Of a stretch of DNA of 64,000 nt, positions 41,528-49,769 are shown in pieces. The notes under the pieces are model-generated. The model was not told the DNA's origin, searched no databases, and saw only the letters and a program-made list of their open reading frames with translations. Origin of the DNA: JAICJR01 sp036555755 (GTDB lineage Bacteria; Actinomycetota; Thermoleophilia; Solirubrobacterales; Thermoleophilaceae); contig DATBKS010000078.1 of the NCBI GenBank assembly GCA_036555755.1, forward strand, positions 8,675 to 72,674. The letters are read 5' to 3'. The position numbers were made by a program, and so were the translations under genes. Position 1 is the stretch's first letter. Each line of letters begins with the position of its first letter.

Positions 41528-43462
41528 CTAGCTCAGCCAGTCGGGCGGCGGGCTGCTGCCCTTGGGCTCGTCGTCCTCGCCGTCCTCGCGGGCGAAGCGG
41601 CTCGGGCCCTCGCGGCGAGACTCGTCGGCCGCTGCCTCTGAGGACGAGGAGGGCGGCTGCTGCTGGGCGCCGACCGTGTCGTCGAGCACCGGCTGCTCGA
41701 GCGTGTCGGCCAACTCGCGTGCGCCGCGGGCGAACTCCGCCGACCAGCGCTTTGCCGTGGCGTAGGCGTCGAGCAGAGCGGCGTTCTGAGCGCGGAGCGC
41801 GTCGACGCGCTTCTGCATCGTCGACTGCGCCTCTTGGAGCGCTTCCTGCTGCTCGGTCGTCGACGCGAGGCGCGCGCGCAGGTCGCGCTCGGTCACGGCG
41901 TGCTGCTCGCGCTCGAGCTCGAAGTCGTTGCGCATCTTCTCCACCGTGGAGTGCGCCTCGTGGACGCGGGCCTCGGCGTCCTCGAGCTCGTCCATCCGCC
42001 GGAGTGCCTCGCCGGCGCGGGCCACCTCGGCGCGCGCCGCCTCCAGCTCGACCTTGTTCTGGTTGAGCTCGGAGCGCGCCTGGGCCAGCTCACCGCGGTT
42101 CTGCTCGAGGTCCGCGCGTGAGCGCTCGACCTCGTTCCGGTTGTTCTCCAGCTCGGCGCGCACCTGCTCGAGCTCGCCACCCTTCTGAGCGAGGTCGGTG
42201 CGGGCGCGCTCCAGTTCGCCGCTCTTGCTGCCGAGCTCCGAGCGGGCGTGCTCCAGCTCGCCGCTCTTCTGGCTCAGCTCGGAGCGGGCGCTCTCGAGCT
42301 CGCTGCTCTTCTGCCCAAGCTCGCTGCGCACCTGGCCCACTTCGGCGCCCGTGCGCTCGAGCTCACTGCTCTTCTTCTCGAGCTCCTTGCGCGTGCGCTC
42401 GGCCTCGTCGGTTACGCGCTCGAGCTCCGACCGCGCCTCGTCAAGGTGCGTCTTCGCCTGCTTCAGCTCTTCGCTCTTGGCCTCGAGCTCGGCCTTCGCC
42501 TTTTCGAGCTCCTTGGCCGACTGCTCGCCGGCGCCGGCGTGGGAGCGAGCCTCTTCGAGCTCGTCGGCCTTGGCCTGAAGCTCGGCCTTCGCCTCCTCGA
42601 GCTCCTGCTTCTTCTGGGCGAGCTTCGCGCGCACGCGCTCCAGCTCTTCGCCCCCCTCGCTGGCCTCCGAGCGAGCTTCCTCGAGCTCTTCGCGCTGCTT
42701 GCGCTCCGTCTTCAGCTCCTGGCGCAGCTCCGCGACGGACGCCGCGTGCTTCGAGCGCTCGTCGTCGAGCGCCGCCGCCGTGGACTCGAGCTCAGCTCGC
42801 AGCGCGGCGAGCTCCTCGGGGTCCACCGCCGGAGCGGCAGGAGCGGCGGGAGCGACCGGTGCGGGGGCTGCGGCCGCCGACGGAGCCGCGGCGGCTGCGG
42901 GCGGCGTATACGGAGCGCCCGGGGGCGGTGCGGCCGCCGGAGCGGGCGCCGGGGTCTGGTAGCTCGTGCCCTTCTCGCTGGGCGGCAGGGGCAGGCGGCC
43001 CACCAGCTCCGCGATCAGGTTCTCCGCGGCCACGGCGGCGTGCACGTCGAGCTTCGTCATGAAGGCGATGTCGTTCAGCGCGAGCGAGTCCGACGGATCC
43101 GCCATCGCGACGAGCAGGCCGCCGTCAGGCTCGAAGGACACCGGCACCGCCCGGTAGCGCTGGGCGGCAGCGGGCGGGAGAAGGTTCGCGGCGCCGGAGT
43201 CGACGTCGAACGCCGCAAGGTCGATGTGGTTGAGGCCGTAGCGCGCGGCGATCGCCCGGGCCATCTGGTCCTCGTTGAGCCGCCCTTCGCGGATGAGGAT
43301 CCGGCCCACCGTCTCGCCCGAAGAGCGGGCAGTCTCGACCGCCGCCTCAACGTGCGACTGCTCGGCCAGGCCGAGCTCGATGATCATGTCGCTAAGAAAG
43401 ACCGGCGCCCCCTCGCGTGGCTCGTAAGCCGTGACCCCCTGGCGAGGTTCGACAGTCATCAT
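41528..43462 (-). CDS. MshEN-domain protein with long 14-residue-repeat coiled coil
   Basis: The 644-residue protein begins with an MshEN/T2SSE N-terminal domain (about 20-155). It includes LGLAEQSHVEAAVETA, VGRILIREGRLNEDQMARAIAARYGL (in part) and YRAVPVSFEPDGGLLVAMADPSD; such domains bind c-di-GMP in pilus ATPases. A Pro/Ala linker (about 165-215) follows. Then comes a coiled coil of about 360 residues built from 14-residue units like ELERARTDLAQKGG, and an acidic tail. The secretion ATPase domain normally fused to MshEN is absent. It overlaps the upstream GAF gene by four bases, so the two probably work together. The role is unknown; a c-di-GMP-responsive scaffold is inference. Confidence 0.85.
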   Translation of the reverse strand: MMTVEPRQGVTAYEPREGAPVFLSDMIIELGLAEQSHVEAAVETARSSGETVGRILIREGRLNEDQMARAIAARYGLNHIDLAAFDVDSGAANLLPPAAAQRYRAVPVSFEPDGGLLVAMADPSDSLALNDIAFMTKLDVHAAVAAENLIAELVGRLPLPPSEKGTSYQTPAPAPAAAPPPGAPYTPPAAAAAPSAAAAPAPVAPAAPAAPAVDPEELAALRAELESTAAALDDERSKHAASVAELRQELKTERKQREELEEARSEASEGGEELERVRAKLAQKKQELEEAKAELQAKADELEEARSHAGAGEQSAKELEKAKAELEAKSEELKQAKTHLDEARSELERVTDEAERTRKELEKKSSELERTGAEVGQVRSELGQKSSELESARSELSQKSGELEHARSELGSKSGELERARTDLAQKGGELEQVRAELENNRNEVERSRADLEQNRGELAQARSELNQNKVELEAARAEVARAGEALRRMDELEDAEARVHEAHSTVEKMRNDFELEREQHAVTERDLRARLASTTEQQEALQEAQSTMQKRVDALRAQNAALLDAYATAKRWSAEFARGARELADTLEQPVLDDTVGAQQQPPSSSSEAAADESRREGPSRFAREDGEDDEPKGSSPPPDWLS

Positions 43463-44451
43463 CCGGCCGCCCCCACGGGCTCTGCCCCCAGTGCTTCCTC
43501 GGCGCGCTGCAATGCCTCAGCCGGCGAGTCGGCCTCGCCGAGCTTCTCGATCCCGGCGATGAGCTGGACCTCCTCCGGTCGCTGGCTCATCACGCGCTCG
43601 AATGAGGACTCGAGGCGGGCGCGGAAAGCCTCCGCCCCCTCGACGCCCTTGCAGCCCACGAGGATGACCCCGAACACGTCTCCCCTCACGCGTGCCGCGA
43701 TGTCGCTGCGACGCACCGCCGCCGAGATCACCTCGGCGCAGTGCTTCAGAAGCAGGTCCGCCACCGCGTCCCCGCTCGTCACCCGCACGGCCTCCACGCC
43801 GAGCGGTTGAAGCGCAAGCAGATACGACTCCGTGACACCGCGTTCCGTGAGGTGCCACTCACGGTCGAGCTTCTCGAGGAAGGGGTCGCGAAGCTGAAGG
43901 CCTGTGAGCGGATCGCTCGTCTCGTCGCGCTGGAGCTGGGAGAGCCGGCGCAGCTCGCCCTCGCGTGTCACGTGCTCCCACTCGTAGCCGATCAGGCGCG
44001 CGGCGACCGTGAGGATGGCCATGTCGCCCTCACCGTAGCGGTCGCGCTTGGAGCTCATCGCGCAGACGCTGCCCACGCGCGTGCCGTCGGCCAGCTCAAC
44101 GGGCGCCGCGACGTAGCTCTCGATGCCGGCGGCTTCGCGCAGCTCGAGGTCGGCGTAGATCGGGTCCTTCGAAGCGCGGCCGGTGAGCGCCGGTGCCTGG
44201 TCGTTTGCCATGTGGATGCAGAACGATTCGCGCAGCGGAAGGCGCGTGCCCGCCGCCAAAGCTTCCACTCCCTCGCCTCGGGCATCGAGGACGCGGTACT
44301 CGTCGGTGTTGTAGTTGAGCTCGCCAAAGACGACGCGGCCGTCGGGCAGCTGGTGCTCGAGCAGCGTCAAAACCGAGCGCACGGCATCGCCGAGGCTCGC
44401 AAAACGATTGGCGCAAAGTCGCGCCAGCTCCGACACGACGGGGTCGGCCAT
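43459..44451 (-). CDS. GAF-domain protein with degenerate GGDEF-like domain
   Basis: The 330-residue protein has a GAF sensor domain (about 20-165) with SFCIHMANDQAPALTGRASKD and YVAAPVELADGTRVGSVCAM. A GGDEF-like fold follows (about 185-320) with DPLTGLQLRDPFLEKLDREW. The signature that should read GGDEF is RGDVF, so cyclase activity is unlikely; it may bind nucleotide or act as a partner. It is cotranscribed with the MshEN-coiled-coil gene (overlap ATGA). The start is ATG at 44451, with GAGGG close upstream. Confidence 0.83.
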   Translation of the reverse strand: MADPVVSELARLCANRFASLGDAVRSVLTLLEHQLPDGRVVFGELNYNTDEYRVLDARGEGVEALAAGTRLPLRESFCIHMANDQAPALTGRASKDPIYADLELREAAGIESYVAAPVELADGTRVGSVCAMSSKRDRYGEGDMAILTVAARLIGYEWEHVTREGELRRLSQLQRDETSDPLTGLQLRDPFLEKLDREWHLTERGVTESYLLALQPLGVEAVRVTSGDAVADLLLKHCAEVISAAVRRSDIAARVRGDVFGVILVGCKGVEGAEAFRARLESSFERVMSQRPEEVQLIAGIEKLGEADSPAEALQRAEEALGAEPVGAAG

Positions 44452-44493
44452 ACCCTCTTTGTCGGTATTTACGGCCCCGGACTTAAGGGATTG

Positions 44494-45369
44494 TCAGGAA
44501 TCTTCCGGGCGCTGTTGACGCAAAAAACGCTGAAAATCGCGGGCGATTGCGTCGGCGGACGGGAGGTCCTCGCCGAAGGGCTGAATCTCCTCGACCTCGT
44601 CCATCGTTTCCTCGAGCTTTTCGACGAACGCCTTCACGTCCGGATCGCTCGCCACGGCGGCGTTGACCTGCCGCTCGTAGTCCTCGGTTGCCTCCTCCAG
44701 AGCGCTGCCGTCGACGGCTACTCCGGCCAGTCCCTCGAAGCGCCGCACGAGGGCCAGCGCCGCCTTCGGGTTAGGTGCCGCGGCCACGTAATGGGGCACG
44801 GCAGCCCACAGGCTGGCGGACGGGATCGCCGCCTTCTGGCAGGCGTCGTGGAGGACACCGACGATGCCGGTCGGGCCCTCGTACGTGGTCCGCTCGAGCC
44901 CCAGACGGTCGATCAGTCCCTGATCTGAGGCAAGCCCCGACACGTTCACGGCGCGCGAGTGCGGCACGTCCGCGAGCAGCGCGCCGAGCGTGAGCACGAG
45001 CTTCACCCCGAGCTCGTTTGCCGCCTGCGCAACCGCGGTGGTGAACGTGCGCCAGCGCAGCGACGGCTCGACTCCCTGGAGGAAGACGAGATCGCGCTCG
45101 GCCGCCGGCACGTGCGCCGCGGTGATCACCGTGGTGGGCCAGTCGATGGCCCGCGCGCGTCCCTCCGTGAGGCGCACCGTGGGGCGCACAGCGGTGAAGT
45201 CGAAGAACTCCTCGGGGTCGATTCGCGCGACCTCCACGGCGTCGAAGCTCTCCACGAGGTAGCCGACGGCGGCTGTTGCTGACTCGCCCGCATCGTTCCA
45301 ACCCTTGAACGCCGCAACGAGAACAGGGTCCCGCAGGTCGGGCTTATCCGTCCAGATCAGGGGCTCCAT
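44494..45369 (-). CDS. PAC2-family protein
   Basis: The 291-residue protein has the PAC2 fold seen in actinobacterial relatives of proteasome-assembly chaperones: PVLVAAFKGWNDAGESATAAVGYL, DPEEFFDFTAVRPTVRL and YEGPTGIVGVLHDAC (in part). The actinobacterial members are usually encoded singly and their role is not settled. The start is ATG at 45369, with TACGGT nine bases upstream. It is divergent from the OB-HD gene with 70 bp between the starts. The C-terminal 60 residues are acidic. Confidence 0.88.
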   Translation of the reverse strand: MEPLIWTDKPDLRDPVLVAAFKGWNDAGESATAAVGYLVESFDAVEVARIDPEEFFDFTAVRPTVRLTEGRARAIDWPTTVITAAHVPAAERDLVFLQGVEPSLRWRTFTTAVAQAANELGVKLVLTLGALLADVPHSRAVNVSGLASDQGLIDRLGLERTTYEGPTGIVGVLHDACQKAAIPSASLWAAVPHYVAAAPNPKAALALVRRFEGLAGVAVDGSALEEATEDYERQVNAAVASDPDVKAFVEKLEETMDEVEEIQPFGEDLPSADAIARDFQRFLRQQRPEDS

Positions 45370-45439
45370 CCGACATTCACCGTAGCGGCTCCCAGTGAGA
45401 CCCGGCGAGCGTCCGATCCACGGCGCAGTATTGGACCCT

Positions 45440-46330
45440 GTGGAAGCGAGCGTTCGCACGTCCATCGCCGAGCTCCGCGCCGGCACCGATGCCGAGGGCG
45501 TATTCGCCTGCACGCGCAAGGAGCGCCTGACCGCCCGGAACGGGAGCGGCTACCTGTCGCTCGAGTTGCGCGACCGCAGCGGCACAATCGCCGCGCGCGC
45601 CTTCCGGGAGGCCGACTTCCTCGCCGGGCAGTTCGACCGCGGCGACCTGGTGTGGGTGAGCGGCCGGGTCGAGCGGTTCCGCGGCGAGCTTCAGCTCGAG
45701 CTGCGCGCCATCCGCCGCGCGGACGCCGACGGGCTCGATCCGTCCGAATTCCTCCCGAGCGCGTACCGGGACCTCGAGGAGCTCGACGGCTTCCTCGAGC
45801 ATCTCGCGCGCGAGGTCTATGACGCGGACTACAGGTCGCTGCTCGCGAACCTGCTCGGCGACGCCTCGTTCCGAGTCGAGTGTCGAGCCGCGCCCTGTAC
45901 GCGCGGCGGCCACCACGCGTACCTGGGCGGGCTGCTGGAGCACACGGTCGCGGTCGCGACGTTGGCGCAGGAGACGTGCGTGCTGCACCCGCGCCTCAAC
46001 TCAGACCTGCTGATCACCGCAGCGATCGTGCACGACATCGGCAAGACCCGCGAGTTCGACCTCGGCGCCGAGATCGCGCTGAGCGAGGAGGGGCGGCTCG
46101 TGGGGCACGTGACGCTCGGTCAGCAGATGGTCGCCGCCCGCGCCGAGGCGCTCGACGCCGGCTTCCCGCGCGACAAGCTGCTCGCCCTCTCGCACTGCAT
46201 CCTCACCCACCACGGGCCGGACGGCGTGCCGTCGCGGCGCTTCGGCTCCCCGGAGGCGCTGGCGCTGTACCGGCTGAACGCGCTCGACGCGGGGGTGAAG
46301 GGCGCGCTCGAACACGGACTCGCGGCATGA
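45440..46330 (+). CDS. OB-fold/HD-domain 3'-5' exoribonuclease (YhaM-like)
   Basis: The 296-residue protein has an N-terminal OB-fold nucleic-acid domain (about 5-95; TARNGSGYLSLELRDRSGTI and VSGRVERFRGELQLEL). A C-terminal HD phosphohydrolase domain has the metal motifs GGLLEHTVAVA, AAIVHDIGKTREF and LSHCILTHHG. This combination is that of YhaM/CBF1 3'-5' exoribonucleases. The GTG at 45440 starts right before the OB-fold, and a longer frame to 45395 adds nothing conserved. The stop overlaps the GNAT gene as ATGA. Confidence 0.87.
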   Translation: MEASVRTSIAELRAGTDAEGVFACTRKERLTARNGSGYLSLELRDRSGTIAARAFREADFLAGQFDRGDLVWVSGRVERFRGELQLELRAIRRADADGLDPSEFLPSAYRDLEELDGFLEHLAREVYDADYRSLLANLLGDASFRVECRAAPCTRGGHHAYLGGLLEHTVAVATLAQETCVLHPRLNSDLLITAAIVHDIGKTREFDLGAEIALSEEGRLVGHVTLGQQMVAARAEALDAGFPRDKLLALSHCILTHHGPDGVPSRRFGSPEALALYRLNALDAGVKGALEHGLAA

Positions 46331-46767
46331 ACGTTCGCAGCGCCGAGCCACGCGACTTCGACGCCGTCACGGCGCTGCTCGAGGAGTTGGGCCGCGCGAC
46401 CGTCACGGACGAGACCCGCGACCGCTGCCGCGAGCTCTATGCGTCGCAGGTGTCGGATCCAGGGTCCGACCACCTCGTGGCGGAGAACGAAGACGGCGAG
46501 ATCGTGGGCTTCTGCTCGCTGCACTTCCGCAACCGCTTGAACTACTCGACGCCCCAGGCCTGGGTGCCCGACCTGATCGTCGCCGAGAACCTGCGTGGCA
46601 GCGGCATCGGCCAGGCTCTGCTCGCCCAGGCCGAGAGCCGCGCCATCGAGCGCGGCTGCTGGGAGATCACGCTCGAGTCGGCCCACCACCGGCGCGAGGC
46701 GCACCGCTTCTACGGGCTGTTCGGGATGCGCGACGCGGGGTTGTTCTTCCGCAAGCTGCTGGGCTGA
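46327..46767 (+). CDS. GNAT-family N-acetyltransferase
   Basis: The 146-residue protein has the GNAT fold: MNVRSAEPRDFDAVTALL at the start, DLIVAENLRGSGIGQALLAQAE for acetyl-CoA binding (RGSGIG) and ESAHHRREAHRFYGLFGM near the end. The amine acceptor cannot be predicted. It is translationally coupled to the YhaM-like gene upstream (ATGA). A stop at 46765-46767 is followed by the promoter of the next gene. Confidence 0.87.
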   Translation: MNVRSAEPRDFDAVTALLEELGRATVTDETRDRCRELYASQVSDPGSDHLVAENEDGEIVGFCSLHFRNRLNYSTPQAWVPDLIVAENLRGSGIGQALLAQAESRAIERGCWEITLESAHHRREAHRFYGLFGMRDAGLFFRKLLG

Positions 46768-46787
46768 GAGAGCTCTTACGTAAACGT

Positions 46788-46809
46788 TTGCTCATGTGTT
46801 GTTGAGCAA
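46788..46809. promoter_or_regulatory. Operator-like inverted repeat TTGCTCA-N8-TGAGCAA
   Basis: Perfect 7-bp arms lie between a possible -35 (TTTGCT, 46787-46792) and -10 (TAGCGT, 46811-46816) of the secreted-protein gene. The layout suits a repressor site, for example of the TetR kind. No candidate regulator is adjacent. Confidence 0.55.
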
Positions 46810-46851
46810 GTAGCGTCGAGGCACTGGTCCAACACAGAAAGGAGTTGTGCC

Positions 46852-47361
46852 GTGACTCGCCACGGAACGCTCTTCGGCCGCGCGGCCGTTCTCGCCGCCG
46901 GCGCCCTCGTCGCTCTCGCGCTCACTGCAGCCCCCGCAGGCGCGGCGACAAAGCTGCACTTCTTCCAGAAGCCGGAGTCGCAGCTATTCCTCGACCCATC
47001 GGGAAACCCGATCACCAATCCCAACGCGCCGCCGGCGGTCGGCGATCAGTTCATTTTCTCCGACCGCGACTACGTCGGTAACAAGAAGCACCACGCGAAG
47101 CACTGGACCGCCACCGATCATCTCCAGTGCACGGTCACTTCCGTGAGCTCGACCGGGGCGGCGGGTCTCTGCAACGGCCAGATCGCGATCGGCGGCTCGA
47201 TGCTGCTGGCCGAGAACGTGAAGCTCGACCTGTCGGACAGCGGGACCACCACCGTGCCGATCACTGGCGGCACCGGGAAGTTCATTCACATGAAGGGGAC
47301 GGCTCGCTCGGTGGGTATTGGCAAGACCAACGACTCGGAGTTCACCATCGAGCTCCACTGA
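46852..47361 (+). CDS. Secreted allene-oxide-cyclase-barrel-like protein
   Basis: The 169-residue protein starts with a signal peptide (AAVLAAGALVALALTAAPAGA). The mature part resembles the AOC/dirigent beta-barrel found in many actinobacterial secreted proteins: GDQFIFSDRDYVGNKK, LQCTVTS and PITGGTGKFIHMKGTARSVG. No enzyme activity is assured. The GTG at 46852 is preceded by AAAGGAG. The promoter carries a strong inverted repeat, so expression is probably controlled. Confidence 0.78.
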   Translation: MTRHGTLFGRAAVLAAGALVALALTAAPAGAATKLHFFQKPESQLFLDPSGNPITNPNAPPAVGDQFIFSDRDYVGNKKHHAKHWTATDHLQCTVTSVSSTGAAGLCNGQIAIGGSMLLAENVKLDLSDSGTTTVPITGGTGKFIHMKGTARSVGIGKTNDSEFTIELH

Positions 47362-47374
47362 GGTTCCCTGGCCA

Positions 47375-47380
47375 TACAGT
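47375..47380 (+). promoter_or_regulatory. -10 element (TACAGT) of the tRNA-Sec gene
   Basis: TACAGT lies seven bases before the first base of the tRNA. Confidence 0.5.
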
Positions 47381-47387
47381 GAGAGCT

Positions 47388-47480
47388 GGAGTGGCATGGG
47401 CCTGGTGGCTCATCCGGTCTTCAAAACCGGCAGGGCGGAGCAGCCCTCCGCTTGGAAGGTTCGATTCCTTCGCCGCTCCG
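47388..47480 (+). tRNA. selC: tRNA-Sec (anticodon TCA)
   Basis: This 93-nt gene has the hallmarks of selenocysteine tRNA. The acceptor stem has eight pairs (GGAGTGGC with GCCGCTCC, one G-U). The anticodon arm CCGGT-CTTCAAA-ACCGG has TCA at 47421-47423. The variable arm is long (GGGCGGAGCAGCCCTCC region), and the T arm contains GGTTCGATTCC. The discriminator is G at 47480 and CCA is not encoded. It implies that the host decodes UGA as selenocysteine and has selA, selB and selD elsewhere. No selenoprotein gene was recognised in this window. Confidence 0.95.
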
Positions 47481-47574
47481 TAGGCGCTAAGTAAGTGGAT
47501 TCTCACCGCCCGCGCGAAAGCACTGGAGTCCGCCAGCGTTGGTTGGGTGAGCCCACAAACACGGAGAGCCCACG

Positions 47575-48474
47575 TTGCGGAGCACGGCCGCGCGGGCCGC
47601 ACGTCGCGTCAGCTACGCGACCCGCGCAACCAAAGCAATCGCTGCACACCCGTACGAAGGCGTCGAGCGCACGCGCGAGCGCCTTGCCGAGTGGCGCGAT
47701 TCCGGCAGTCGCGGTTGGCCCCACCCGACCACGGATGCCCTCGAGGAGCGTGTCCACGAGTTGGTCGGCGCGCGCTGGCCGTGCGATCACGACGGGTTCG
47801 AAGAGGTATGGCAGTCAGCCCTGGAAGAGCTGAGGGCTCGGGGCCTGGAGGTTGGCCGCGGCGTGTTCGGGGGCTGGGATGACGCCGACGTGCGGCTCGC
47901 GCGGGTCTCCTGGTGCTTGGTTCGGGCGCTCCGGCCACGTTGTGTTGTGGAGACTGGCGTTGGGCGCGGCCTCACCACTCGTGTGATGCTCGAAGCCCTT
48001 GCCCGCTACGGAGGCGGGCGCCTGTGGAGCATCGATCTGCCGCCGCTGATCGAGTCGGGGCTCGCAGCCGAGGCCGGCGTCGCGGTGCCGGCGCGTCTGC
48101 GTCACCGCTGGACGCTGATACACGGCTCGAGCCGGCGCCGGCTACCGGCAGCCCTCGATGCGCTCGGCGAGATCGACCTCTTCGTCCACGACAGCATGCA
48201 CACCACCCGCAACCTCAGCTTCGAGCTCTCCCACGCGTGGCGTGCGCTGAAGTCAACCGGCGCTGCCGTTATCGACGATGTCGAGAAGAACTCCGCCACG
48301 AGCCGGTTCCTGGAGGCGAGGCCAGGAACAGAGGCAGTGATCTCGCCGTCCGGGGATGGGGCCGCGCTGATCGGCGTGCTGTTCAAGCGGCCGCGCCAGA
48401 CGGCTCCGCAGCCGTCGCGGCCGGGCGCCGTTCGCGCATCTTCACGCGCGTGCCCTTCTTCGGCACCATCGTGA
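47575..48474 (+). CDS. Class I SAM-dependent methyltransferase-like protein
   Basis: The 299-residue protein has a Rossmann methyltransferase core: CVVETGVGRGLTTRVMLEAL as motif I, RLWSIDLPPL, and DLFVHDSMHTTRNLSFELSHAW, which resembles Methyltransf_24-type enzymes. The acceptor is unknown. The start is TTG at 47575, with GGAG eight bases upstream; a different start remains possible. The last 92 bases overlap the convergent P450 gene, and those 30 residues (Pro/Ser/Arg-rich) look unstructured. Confidence 0.75.
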   Translation: MRSTAARAARRVSYATRATKAIAAHPYEGVERTRERLAEWRDSGSRGWPHPTTDALEERVHELVGARWPCDHDGFEEVWQSALEELRARGLEVGRGVFGGWDDADVRLARVSWCLVRALRPRCVVETGVGRGLTTRVMLEALARYGGGRLWSIDLPPLIESGLAAEAGVAVPARLRHRWTLIHGSSRRRLPAALDALGEIDLFVHDSMHTTRNLSFELSHAWRALKSTGAAVIDDVEKNSATSRFLEARPGTEAVISPSGDGAALIGVLFKRPRQTAPQPSRPGAVRASSRACPSSAPS

Positions 48475-49744
48475 TGCCGCGGCGCTCGACGCGTTCGGCA
48501 TGCGGGCCGACAGGCTCGAGCAGCGTCCGCTCGATCACCCGGCGCAGCACAACGCGCATCTCGAACAGCGCGAATGAGGCCCCGAGGCAGCGGCGCGTGC
48601 CGCCGCCGAATGGGATCCATGTGTACGTGTCGGGCGGGTCGTCCTCGAGGAAGCGCTCGGGGCGGAAGTCGCGCGGTCCGACGAAGCACTCCGGCCGCGC
48701 GTGAATGACGGAGATGGACGGGTTGATCTCGGTGCCCTCGGGCAGCGTGTAGCCGCCGAGCTCGAACGAGCCGCCGCGCACAACGCGACCCACGCCCGGC
48801 ACCACCGGCCGGATGCGCAGCGCCTCCTTGGCCACGGCGTCGACATAGGCGTCGTCGCCCTCCTCGACCGCCCGCTGGAGCTCCGCCAGTACGCGGGGCG
48901 TGCGCAGCACCATGTCAACTGCCCAGGACAGGCCGGTTGCCGTGGTCTCGTGGCCGGCCACGAGCAGAGTGACGAGCTGGTCGCGCAGCTCCTCGTCGGT
49001 CATCGGGTTGCCGTTCTCGTCGCGGGCGAGCAGCAGCATCGACAGCACGTCCTCGCGCTCCTCGAGGTCGGGCGCGTCGCGGCGGCGAGCGATCTCGTCG
49101 TAGATCAGCTCGTCCACCTTCAGCCGGCGATCCTCGAACTTGCGCACGGCCTGCTTGTTCTCGAAGCGCATGAGAACCATCAGCAGGATCCCGAGGCGGT
49201 TCGACACCGGCTCGATCATCGCGCGCAGTCGCTGCTTGAGCTCGTCCTGCCGCGGTCCCGGGTCCACGCCGAACACCGCGCGCAGGATCACGTCGAGCGT
49301 GAGCTGTTGCATCGAGGGGAGCAGCGCGAACTCCTGGTCGAGCGGCCACTGGTCGATGGCGCGGTCGGCCGCCTCGCGCATTACGTCCTCATAGGCGCGC
49401 ATGCGCTGCCCGTGGAAGGGCGGCAGCATCAGCCGCCGCTGGCGGAGGTGCTCCTCGCCGTCGAGCAGCAGGACCGAGCGCATGCCGAGCGCCGGCCCGA
49501 GCAGTTCATTGGCCTCCCCGGCGCGCAGCCGATCGGGCGGCCCGCGGAAGACCTCCTTGACGAGCGCCGGGTCGAACACCATCACGAAGTTGGGATCGAA
49601 CGACGTGCCGAGCCGGACGATCGGGCCGTAGCGGCGGTACATGCGCGCGATGAAACGACGCGGGCCGAAGATGAAGTAGAGCGTCTGGATGAAGTGCGGA
49701 AGCCGCGGGCCAGGCGGCAGTCCGCTGTGCTTTGCGGCGGCCAT
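48383..49744 (-). CDS. Cytochrome P450
   Basis: The 453-residue protein is a heme mono-oxygenase. It has the I-helix AGHETTATGLSWA, the ExxR motif in KEALRIRP, the PERF region FRPERFLEDD and the heme loop FGGGTRRCLGASFA with its Cys ligand. The start MAAAKHSGLPPGPRLP (ATG at 49744) fits the proline-rich entry of bacterial CYPs; a longer frame upstream adds no conserved sequence. No ferredoxin partner is adjacent. The substrate is unknown. It ends inside the convergent methyltransferase gene. Confidence 0.93.
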   Translation of the reverse strand: MAAAKHSGLPPGPRLPHFIQTLYFIFGPRRFIARMYRRYGPIVRLGTSFDPNFVMVFDPALVKEVFRGPPDRLRAGEANELLGPALGMRSVLLLDGEEHLRQRRLMLPPFHGQRMRAYEDVMREAADRAIDQWPLDQEFALLPSMQQLTLDVILRAVFGVDPGPRQDELKQRLRAMIEPVSNRLGILLMVLMRFENKQAVRKFEDRRLKVDELIYDEIARRRDAPDLEEREDVLSMLLLARDENGNPMTDEELRDQLVTLLVAGHETTATGLSWAVDMVLRTPRVLAELQRAVEEGDDAYVDAVAKEALRIRPVVPGVGRVVRGGSFELGGYTLPEGTEINPSISVIHARPECFVGPRDFRPERFLEDDPPDTYTWIPFGGGTRRCLGASFALFEMRVVLRRVIERTLLEPVGPHAERVERRGITMVPKKGTRVKMRERRPAATAAEPSGAAA

Positions 49745-49769
49745 CTGCAGATAATCGCAGGCGCTGGAG

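Noticed and set aside
41900..42800. Direct repeats of about 42 bp that look like an array
   Set aside because: They encode the 14-residue coiled-coil repeat, have no unique spacers and stay in frame, so this is not a CRISPR array.
47481..47574. A SECIS element or selenoprotein gene next to tRNA-Sec
   Set aside because: No in-frame TGA with a following hairpin in a conserved gene was found; the adjacent methyltransferase frame is uninterrupted.
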